From contig CM046295.1 in the NCBI GenBank assembly GCA_025267735.1, positions 12,411,167 through 12,475,166 on the forward strand: a DNA stretch of 64,000 nucleotides. The letters are read 5' to 3'. The position numbers were made by a program, and so were the translations under genes. This document shows positions 56,208 to 64,000 of this stretch, one piece after another. The notes under the pieces were generated by a model. The model had not been told where the DNA came from. It worked only from the letters and a program-made list of their open reading frames with translations, and searched no databases. Source of the DNA: Mactra quadrangularis. Its lineage: Eukaryota; Mollusca; Bivalvia; Venerida; Mactridae. Each line of letters opens with the position of its first letter. Position 1 is the first letter of the stretch.

Positions 56208-56326
56208 TTTTACATTATTAATAAAGTTTGAATTATTAGTATCATTAATAGCTTTCGGCGCGATATGACCTTTCTGTGTTGGTGCGCCGTAAAACCCAAA
56301 CAAACAAAACAAAACTTTTAAAAGAT

Positions 56327-56943
56327 CACTTTGCGGTAGGATAAATACATTTACAAAGCCTCATTTGCAGAACTATTTTGCAAAACAGTTACGTGATTTG
56401 CTTGTGCTTTGCCTCGCGTATGTATGAAAATCCAATAATCTCGTGGAACTTCCTACGAATACTTCCGAATACGAGATAGTTCATTCAATAAATGGTCGAG
56501 GTGTTCCGAATGAAATCGTGACATACATTGTACCTACTTTGTTCTACCACTGACAAAATGTCCTGTAAGTTCTGGGAGATATTTTGTTTATTCTTTATAA
56601 AATATATTGTAAACATATGAAAAATCCTGTTTAAATATCTACAAAAGTATTCATTTCAGTTTTAAAGCTAAAGCAAAATAAATAGTCATTTTTGTAACAG
56701 TTAAACACATCAGAACACGATAGTACTTCATTAGTAATAAAAGTGAATACCGTTAAATATAAAGCGAAAATACAGTATAACCTCTGCAGAGCGGCCATCT
56801 ACAGAACAATTTCTCTGCACAACAGCATAAGATATTTCCCTTAAATGTTGATTAAATTGTATGTAACCTCTACAGAGCAACAAACTCTGACCAAAACACT
56901 CTTTAGACCTACCAAGTTGAAGTTTTTCAAGAGTGTGTAGTGT
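56327..56943. other. Intergenic with M1 MITE fragment
   Basis: 56445-56516 resembles one end of MITE M1 (GAGGTGTTCCGAATG). A TATAACCTCTGCAGAGCGGCC-like stretch near 56776 is echoed near 56864 (TGTAACCTCTACAGAGC). No gene. Confidence 0.4.
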
Positions 56944-57199
56944 AGTATTGTTCGTTTTTTTCTCAACTGTCAAAACATGAATAATTTCACGGTGAATGGG
57001 TTTGTAAAACATATTGTTGTAATACACCCATTAGTTTCCGAAAGTGTGTATTATGATTGAATAAAGCTTCTTATGCCGTATGATATGTTTCAGTCAAGAT
57101 ATTTTTTAATAACAATTAGGCTGTCAGTACAAAAACAATGCATTCATTCACCGTGAAATTATTTAAACTTTGACAGTTGAGAAAAAAACGGACAATACT
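56944..57199. mobile_element. MITE family M2, copy 1
   Basis: About 256 bp. The inverted ends read CGTTTTTTTCTCAACTGTCA and continue into TTTCACGGTGAA. An inverted-orientation relative is at 61728-61980. Confidence 0.75.
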
Positions 57200-57234
57200 T
57201 TTGTCATGAACGCGCATATAAAAGCAGGTAAATA

Positions 57235-57670
57235 TACATGTATATCAACAAGACAGATACATCAGAAAATCTATACTGATCGTACAATAGGCTGTATGTA
57301 TTTATGTACTTTAAGCTTAGTCTATGAACATCAACTACATAAAACAGATATAATATTAAACATAATAGCTGTGCAATGAAAAGAGTAAAGAGTTCTAAAA
57401 ACATATATCAACAAATCATACTTCAGAAAAACTGTACTTGTCATACAATAGGCTATGTACATCAACTCTATAAAACATATATACTATAAAACATGATAGC
57501 TGTACAATGAAAAGAGTAAAGACTTCAAAAACATATATCAACAAATCATACATCAGAAAAACTGTCCTTGTCATACAATAGGCTATGTACATCAACTACA
57601 TCAATCAGATACACTATCAAACATAATAGCTGTACAATAAATCGAGTAAAGAGTTATCAAAGACTATGTA
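57235..57670. repeat. ~130-bp tandem repeat, three copies
   Basis: AATAGCTGTRCAATGAAAAG recurs near 57364, 57495 and 57625, with ACAATAGGCT and ACATCAACT at fixed spacing. The first copy is the most diverged. Confidence 0.75.
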
Positions 57671-57786
57671 TCAATAATTACAACAAAAATAAAACATTAC
57701 AATAATAATTATAATTATAAAAATTGAAATAATGTTGTTCAACAAATAATTACATACTAGTACATGTACTTGATTTAAGGTAAACC

Positions 57787-57860
57787 CCCGGGCTGAAGTC
57801 GAACCCGTACGCCCGAGATTCTAAATCCCGGAGCACTATCAACTGCGCAACAGACACTGG
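57787..57860 (-). repeat. tRNA-like sequence, minus strand
   Basis: Minus strand: GCGCAGTTGATAGTGCTCCG (box A region), an anticodon arm with loop TTTAGAA, and box B CGGGTTCGACTTCAG. The acceptor stem does not close, so it is called a pseudo-tRNA or SINE head. Confidence 0.5.
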
Positions 57861-58005
57861 TTTAATCTACACACAATAAAAAGGTACATAAGACATAAAC
57901 GTACAAGCAAGTGACAAATATACCTAAATTGGAAACAGATATCCCAGGATTTTACGTTAAAATTTATACTCTTTTGAAACAGTCTTACAAGAATAATAGC
58001 AGCGG

Positions 58006-58221
58006 CGGCCGTGGCGTAGTGCTTAGCATGTCTGACTTCGAATCCGGAAATCCGGGTTCGAATCCCTGTCTCGGCAGGTCATATCCTATACAAGAGTTGT
58101 CGGCCTCGTGGTAGGGTAAGTTAGTACTGGTAATAGAAAATGTGTCCAGGAAACCTGTAGTAGGAAGTGTATATGACCTATATATGTGTTGAATGCGACG
58201 TTAAGAAAAAGAATAATAATT
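58006..58221 (+). mobile_element. SINE family S2, tRNA-Arg-like head
   Basis: The head GCCGTGGCGTAGTGCTTAGC...TCTGACTTCGAATC...GGGTTCGAATCCC resembles tRNA-Arg(TCG). The body has GTTGTCGGCCTCGTGGTAGG and CAGGAAACCTGTAG, and it ends GACGTTAAGAAAAAGAATAA. A second copy is at 62051-62274. Confidence 0.8.
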
Positions 58222-58466
58222 GTTTAAGAAGACATTATACAAATGTAAATAATAATTAAACATTACTGAATGTTATTAATTTCTCACTGTTTTGAAAGTT
58301 ATATTCGTCTTTGTTCAGTTACGCCACTTAAAACCTAGAATATAGAATATATGTTCAAACATATGAAAACATAATGAACGCCTATTTAACAAAACGTAAA
58401 TCATGTAACATTAGTTTCGCAGTCATTTACAATGATGAAGATGACGAGCTCTTTTGCATAACAGCG
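58222..58466. other. 3' flank of the Toll-like receptor
   Basis: AT-rich; no other feature seen. Confidence 0.35.
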
Positions 58467-60541
58467 TTAGCCATTGACAGCAACATCCATAGCGTCTTTC
58501 AGTTTTGTAATAAAAAGTTCATGTCTAATACTGTCATCAGTCCATTCTAGATAAGTTGTATTTTCAAGGAGAACTTTCATAGAATTGTTCATATTCTTAG
58601 CTTGTATTTCCTCTTTCAAAATTACAATGACTTCAACGTTGTCTTCAATATGCATAGAATGAGCAATTTTAATTCAAACATACACCAATCGCTAGATGCA
58701 AAGGTGTTAGACAAAACTAAAATTATTTTCTTACTTTCTCGCATGCGTTCCACAATGTTTTCATTTACGAAAACACCGACTGTGAAATCTCTTTGATGGA
58801 CGCACAATTTTAATCCATATTCACCTTCTAAAAGTGGAACTAAGAAATTCTTCACCCATGGTCCAATCGATTCGTTGTAAGCTACGAATGCGTCATACAC
58901 AAAGTCCTCGCCTCGCAATGGTGCATATTCTCGCCTTTTCCGCATCATATATATATAGTGTTTGATACTCCATCTTTTTCGGTAAAGGATCAAAGATAAA
59001 ATAATGAAAATAATAAAAATAGGACCACCAATCACACCGAACCACTCTGGGGTTGTGAAGGGATGACATTCCAAATATGAGAAGTGTACCTCTTCTAGAC
59101 GTCTATTGGCCCACTTTGGGGGCGAGGCACAAGTGTATCCCTCTGGGTAAAATGCCAGCTTTGACTTGTTTGCTTCCTTCAGCCAGTTTATGAACCATGC
59201 AAGCTTGCAATCACAAATGAAAGGATTTTTGGAAAGATCAAACCATGATAAATTATTTAAAAATGCTATCGGCAAACTGTCTTCATACACATGACTGATT
59301 TTGTTAAATCCAAATTTCCAAGCTGTAATCTTTGACTTAGCTGTAAACAAACCAGGGCTAATAGATAGAAAATTGTTTTTTCTCATGTTAACTCTAGTTA
59401 GATTTGGTTTGTTTCTAAGCACTGAAGTCAGATCGCTTTGCAACGCACACTTGTAGCAACTAAAAATATTTAGTTTTGATAATGGTGCGAAAAGGTCTAA
59501 CACATTGTTGTCTGTCATATCCGACATATCAGCAAAGCTCAGTCTAAGATTCTGCAGATTTGGTAATCCCTTTAATGTATCTGGAATTGATTGAAACACT
59601 GCCGATGCTTTACAATCGAAGCCAAGTGATAAGTTTTTCAAAGTTGATGAGGCGAACGCATATGGATATATTTTAATTCCGGACCCACGGTTATTGGCAT
59701 TTTCAAAGTCTATTGAATGGTTCAGATTTTTTAAAAAGTATGACGGATAACTTTCAATTGGGTTTTTCGTTACGGCAATATATTTTATCGTTGGTACACA
59801 TCGGAATGTGTCGGAACTAAGGCTAGAAATTAAATTGTAATCTAGAAATACCGCTTTTATACTCTTGATGAAAGATTTTGTTGTATTTCCAATGCAAAAT
59901 ACAGGGACACTGCGTAATTGGTTGTGGTTTAAGTGTAATGCGTGTAAATTATCCATGGTTGTAAGTTCAAATGTTTTCAGTAAATTTCTTCCCAGATCTA
60001 GCAATTCCAAACCTTTCAACCGAGAAAGGGTGCTTGTCGTGAATTCACCCAGTTCGTTATATTCAAGGAACAAATTGATGGCTGGTGTTTTCTTGAGCCG
60101 AGAGAATGTTTCTTGGTTGATAGACCCCGGGCCCATCCTCTGCGAATATAGTTTTTCCACTGGATGTGTCTCAGAAATATTCCGTAACAGTATCTTCAAA
60201 CCTTTGACGTTAATTTGATTAGAGCTTAGGTCCAGAAACGATAAATTAGAAAATTTCTTAAATGCATCTTCTGTAATATAAACAATCTTGTTAGCCGCGA
60301 GGACGAGACGCCAAATCTTGTGTGGATTTTCGACATTTTTGAACGTTTCAAACGTTACTAGGCTAAGGTTGTTTCCTTCGAATATCAGTTGTTCAATGTT
60401 TCCTGGAATATTTGGTATTTCTTTTAAAGTTGTATTGATGCATTCAGCTACAACGTCATCGAAACGACACACATTTCCATGCGCACATGTTATCATAAGA
60501 CAATATATGATCATTGGAATTAACAAATACACAATCGCCAT
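58467..60541 (-). CDS. Toll-like receptor (LRR-TM-TIR), frameshifted in TIR
   Basis: A single-exon gene. Signal peptide 1-22; LRR N-terminal Cys pair and leucine-rich repeats to about residue 440; an LRR C-terminal cap (NPFICDCKLAWF ... C ... C); transmembrane helix 500-520; TIR from about 547 (FVYDAFVAY). It is the single-cysteine-cluster type common in vertebrates and molluscs, on the membrane with the LRRs outside and TIR signalling inside. The BB loop reads RDFTVG, lacking the usual Pro of RDFxPG. The main frame ends at 58622. The rest of TIR (EDNVEVIVILKEE ... YLEW, to 58467) is in the next frame, with a one-base indel in the T run at 58667-58670 (A run in the gene). It is either a pseudogene or a homopolymer sequence error. 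Confidence 0.88.
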
Positions 60542-60929
60542 GATTTCTGTCTAGAAATTGTAATTTCATTCCATTTAAATTTGATTTGAATTAACGGTAT
60601 CAATTAATTTTCTAAATATATTATTTGTTTAAAACAAACTCATATATATATATATGTATCCATGTCGAAAAGAATTCTAATTCTGAAACTTTAAAACAAG
60701 TATGAAACTTATTTGTCCCTTATGTTTTCTTCCGCTGTTTGTTTAGAATTTTTCTTTATTTCCTGTATAATGTGACAAGGCTAACAGAAGCTTCATTTCT
60801 TTTTATTTGTTATAATTGAATAATATGAAATACAATTATGCCTCGAAAAAATCAATGATAAAGCGACATCGATTGTGTTGAACTTAAAGTTAAAGTGCGG
60901 TTTAAAGTCTGCTTCCATCTACATGTTCA
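60542..60929. other. 5' flank of the Toll-like receptor
   Basis: Contains a short (TA)n run near 60641-60655. No clear TATA, kappaB or other promoter motif can be assigned. Confidence 0.35.
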
Positions 60930-61136
60930 GCCGACTTTACAATCTTGTACAATAACTACTGATCTTTGAAATCCCCCTTAGGCAGGCGATCCCTCACAGT
61001 ACCCATTTTCACCTGAGAGTGAAACAATTGTAGGTAAAATTCTTGCTCAATGAAATTAGCAGTGCATCCCGTGGGGGTCGAACCCGGGACCTCTCGATCC
61101 CTAAGTGTGCGCCCTACCACTAGGCCACTGCTTCTA
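60930..61136 (-). mobile_element. SINE family S3, minus strand
   Basis: Minus-strand head GCAGTGGCCTAGTGGTAGGGC ... GGTCCCGGGTTCGACCCCC; the acceptor-like ends GCAGTG and CACTGC pair. A non-coding body follows to about 60930. Only one copy is seen here. Confidence 0.6.
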
Positions 61137-61727
61137 ACAGACTTTACTGTTATACGATCATTAAATATGTTTTAAGTTAAATTCAACAATATCAACCTGA
61201 GATTAAACTAAATGTTCCTATTAAATTATAAAATTGAGGTAATGTTCTGTTATATTTACCTGTCATAACTTAAATAATTACAAGGTCACTTATTTATCTT
61301 CTGTTAAACCATTGAGCAACCGATCCATACTAATTATTGGATCTAACTATGTATGGAGCGATTGTATACCTCAGTCCAATAAAATGGTGGCTTGATGCGG
61401 ACCCGCACGTGCAGACAGGCGTATGACGTTGGATGCCTTGGGTATTAAGGGAACACAGATGGCACAAAAACACACCCTTGAAGAGCCGAATCTGGAAATA
61501 AGCAAGTTTAATCCGTACTCGGCCATAAATGTGTTCATGATTTGGCTTTAAAGCTGATACGTTTCTTCACGTTTCATCTCTCGCACCCTGGTAAAAACGT
61601 CACAGTTCGAACGGGAACGCAAGAGTTCGTATCATACGGCACCCGTACGGTGCCCTCACGGCTATTTTTATAGGACTGTAGCATAACGGTTCAGACTTAA
61701 CAACACTAAGTATATACAAGGTTAAGA
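61137..61727. other. Intergenic, partly GC-richer
   Basis: 61370-61690 is richer in GC than its surroundings and has short repeats around ACCCGTACGGTGCC. No gene or family recognised. Confidence 0.35.
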
Positions 61728-61980
61728 GTAGTCCGGTTTTTTTTCTCAACTGTCAAAGCTTGGATAAGTTCACGCTGATAAAATGCATTGTTTTGGTACT
61801 GGTGGCCTCATTGTTATTAAAATATCTTGACTAGAATATGACACTCGGCATAAGCAGCTTTTATCCATCATCATATTGCACACTTTCGGAAACTTATCTG
61901 GTGGTATTACGACATTAATTTTAACAAACGCTTTCACCGTGAAATTATTCATGTTTTGACAGTTGAGAAAAACGCACTAC
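61728..61980. mobile_element. MITE family M2, copy 2 (inverted relative to copy 1)
   Basis: The ends TTTTCTCAACTGTCAAAGCT and its inverted partner enclose a centre that matches copy 1 (56944-57199) in reverse, e.g. CACACTTTCGGAAACT against AGTTTCCGAAAGTGTG. Confidence 0.75.
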
Positions 61981-62050
61981 ACACTGATAAATAATCGTGT
62001 TTTTACCCAAGTTTAACACGAGGCATGAATCAAATTGATTTTTATTTTTA

Positions 62051-62274
62051 GCCGCGACCGTGGCGTAGTGGTTAACATGTCTGACTTCGAATCCATAGAT
62101 CACGGGTTCGAGCACGTTCGCGGTAGTTTATTACCTATATATGAGTTGTCGGCCTCATGGTGGGGTTAGGTAGTACTGGTGATAGAACAGAGTCTAGGAA
62201 ACCTGTAGCAGAAAGAGCTGGTCGTCGTATATAAAACCTAAATATGTAATGCATACTACGTTGAAAAAGAATAT
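62051..62274 (+). mobile_element. SINE family S2, second copy
   Basis: Shares GACCGTGGCGTAGTGGTTAA, TCTGACTTCGAATC and GTTGTCGGCCTCATGGTGGG with 58006-58221 and ends in an A-rich GTTGAAAAAGAATAT tail. Confidence 0.8.
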
Positions 62275-62649
62275 ATTTATGAAATTTCGCGAAATTTACA
62301 TACCGAATGTAAAAATACATATTATGGACTTTTTACTGGAAACAACAATTCAGAATATCATTATAAGTAACTTTTTAGTGTTTATATTGTGCGAAAAATT
62401 AGACCCCGATCTGACCATTCACATATGCATCTAATTAATATCCTCACGTATCCCGTCGAAAAATCTGCCTATTCCACACCTCAGCAGCGATTGCAAAAAG
62501 TTATATAAGTATGTTTAAATGTGTTGTTGAATTTCAACACAAATCCTCACGACCACGGCGTAACCGAGCAATAAGACTACATTTGTATTCAATGTAATGA
62601 ATATTCCTGCATAATGGTCAGGTCAGGTTCAAACTTAACGCACAATATT
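62275..62649. other. Intergenic, nothing recognised
   Basis: No gene seen. Confidence 0.3.
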
Positions 62650-63217
62650 GGGGGCGTTTTATAAAGAATCTTAAGTAAGATAAAAAAAATTATCGTATCT
62701 TAGTAACTTAAGTTAAAGTTAAAGGTGAAATAGGACCTTTAAGTTCGATAAGAGTGTTTTAAAGACGCTGTCGTAACTTGAAAATCTTAGCTACAATAAG
62801 TTGCAACTTAAGTCAACGGAAAATGGTGAAGCCGTCTAATTTTGATCACATGATTCGCGCACCTGCAAACGTCATATCAAAACAATAATGGCGGAAAATC
62901 GAGAAAAACCAATTGGTCCAACACAGAAATAGAGGTGTGGTGGAGAATTAAACCGCCAACAATAAAATTTTGACAAGTAAATTTTCCAGTACAATGACAT
63001 CTTCAGACCTGTGTATCAATCATGCCGCCATATTTACAATATGAGCGTTGATTTAAGAGAGCACTTTACCTGACGTAACTTCTTAACAAAATCTTAAGAA
63101 AATCTTACGTACGATATTGTTTATGAAACGCAATATCTTACGTAAGTTATCTTAAGTTAATCTTACGTCAAAACTTAAGATAAGATACCTGCTAAGATCG
63201 TATATGAAACGCCTCCC
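62650..63217. mobile_element. MITE-like element with GGGGGCG/CGCCTCC ends
   Basis: The ends GGGGGCGTTTTATAAAGAAT and, inverted, GGGAGGCGTTTCATATACGA begin similar sub-terminal repeats of CTTAAG and CTTACGTAAG. A short broken frame inside (NWSNTEIEVWW) looks like a Myb/SANT domain, hinting at a PIF/Harbinger origin (weak). Confidence 0.55.
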
Positions 63218-63739
63218 AGGACTATATACCCTGTATATTTGCGTTTACTATTCTGTATAAGTGTACACTACAATGATCTTTTCATGAGAGTCTTAAAGCA
63301 AATTCCATGGACCCAGTTATCTCTTGGTGGGTACATTTAAAACTGCAAATGACATTGTATGTCACCAGTGATCTTTCTTAACTTTAAAATAATTCTAAAG
63401 TACGGAGTGGTAATATATATGGTTGTTATGTTATTCTTTAAATGTACCGGCTAATCGTTTTAAAAGACTTAACGGTGCAGTCTTGCTGTTTTCTGTGTAA
63501 ATAAAAGATGCAGTTTAACGATATTGTGTTCTTTTTAAGGAACTACTTGTCCGTGCTATGTATCTTTAATGTATTGTTAAGCTATTTAATGTAACGACTT
63601 GATGTTAAATTAACAAAAGGAACTTTTTACATTTAAATGTAAATTTGATGTTAAAGTGTTGCTTGTTGTTGAAATGTAAATAAATGCGATAAAAGTTGAT
63701 AAAAGTGAATGATTATTTTCATTTCTGTGTATTTATGTT
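63218..63739. other. Intergenic, nothing recognised
   Basis: No gene seen. Confidence 0.3.
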
Positions 63740-64000
63740 TCATTGTTATAAGCCCGTTTTGAAAAAGAACAAAAACGATCGTATTAATTCAAAATGTTTG
63801 TCACGAATGTATTTAAGATCCTGACAGTCAATGAGAACGTGATTCACACTGAATCGCTCGTCACATGGTATACATTTAGGTGCTTTCTCACCTTTGAGAA
63901 GGTATGAATGTGATAATCTGGTATGACCAATTCTACAACTTGTAATCACTATTTCATCTCGGCGATTAGAAAATATCATAGACGAAAATGAATTAAGTGT
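63740..64000 (-). pseudogene. Second I/Nimb-like LINE copy, ORF2 3' end, cut by window edge
   Basis: Minus-strand frame SNRRDEIVITSCRIGHTRLSH...KCIPCDERFSVNHVLIDCQD closely matches residues near the end of the LINE at 55926-56110. It loses homology near 63775 and continues beyond 64000, so the full state is unknown. Confidence 0.85.

Larger units (their letters stand above)
50650..56314 (+). mobile_element. Nearly complete I/Nimb-like LINE
   Basis: 5,665 bp, flanked by an exact 12-bp target duplication CTTTTAAAAGAT (50638-50649 and 56315-56326). It has a 5' UTR of about 620 bp, ORF1, ORF2 (endonuclease, RT, RNase H) and a short 3' end reading GCGCCGTAAAACCC followed by an AAC-rich tail. The full length and intact duplication indicate a recent insertion. 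The I-group assignment comes from ORF1 zinc knuckles plus RNase H after RT. A second, partial copy begins at the right edge of the window. Confidence 0.92.

Noticed and set aside
61770..61952. 60-residue frame
   Set aside because: It lies inside MITE M2 and is not conserved in the other copy.
58006..62120. Functional tRNA-Arg genes at 58014 and 62057
   Set aside because: Anticodon stems do not pair fully and both are followed by the same SINE body and A-rich tail.

Overview
The window reads as nuclear DNA of an animal, most likely a bivalve mollusc (inference). It is AT-rich and intron-bearing. It carries expanded B-box/coiled-coil/beta-propeller (TRIM-like) genes and a single-exon Toll-like receptor, gene classes typically expanded in bivalves. 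It is packed with tRNA-derived SINEs, MITEs and retroelements. No bacterial or organellar features were seen.

Host genes. Three minus-strand paralogues encode B-box/coiled-coil/NHL-like proteins, each with a zinc-finger exon spliced to one long exon: A (904-3915), B (19839-23372) and C (25293-28824). B and C lie in a nearly identical tandem duplication (19315-24499 and 24769-29945) and differ by one residue in the spliced proteins. A fourth, dead copy survives near 38.4-38.6 kb as a short exon-1 remnant plus the family's upstream promoter block. At 58.5-60.5 kb a minus-strand Toll-like receptor has a one-base frameshift in its TIR domain.

Mobile elements. An 8.7-kb env-bearing Gypsy/errantivirus-like element (7646-16377, minus) has near-identical 294-bp LTRs, a CATG target duplication, gag, pol and a baculovirus-F-like envelope ORF. 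It also has a textbook -1 frameshift signal (slippery heptamer plus a perfect 10-bp hairpin) at the gag/pol junction. It is nested in a LINE remnant. A second element in the same remnant (16487-16902) is a miniature LTR retroelement whose LTRs each carry a tRNA-like sequence. A nearly complete I/Nimb-like LINE (50650-56314) has a 12-bp target duplication, ORF1, and an endonuclease-RT-RNase H ORF2 with one frameshift. Fragments of a Penelope-like element, a Tc1-like transposase and another copy of the LINE are present.

Repeats. There are several SINE families, at least three MITE families with multiple copies, a dispersed hairpin-bearing repeat (three copies), foldback palindromes at 30.6, 36.6, 49.1 and 49.6 kb, a 19-bp minisatellite at 5.1 kb, and 59-bp and 130-bp tandem arrays. 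The rest, especially 30-48 kb, is AT-rich intergenic DNA with no convincing gene.

The most notable items are the env-bearing retroelement with its frameshift signal, the miniature LTR element with tRNA-like LTRs, and the immune-type gene cluster whose paralogues share a conserved promoter block.
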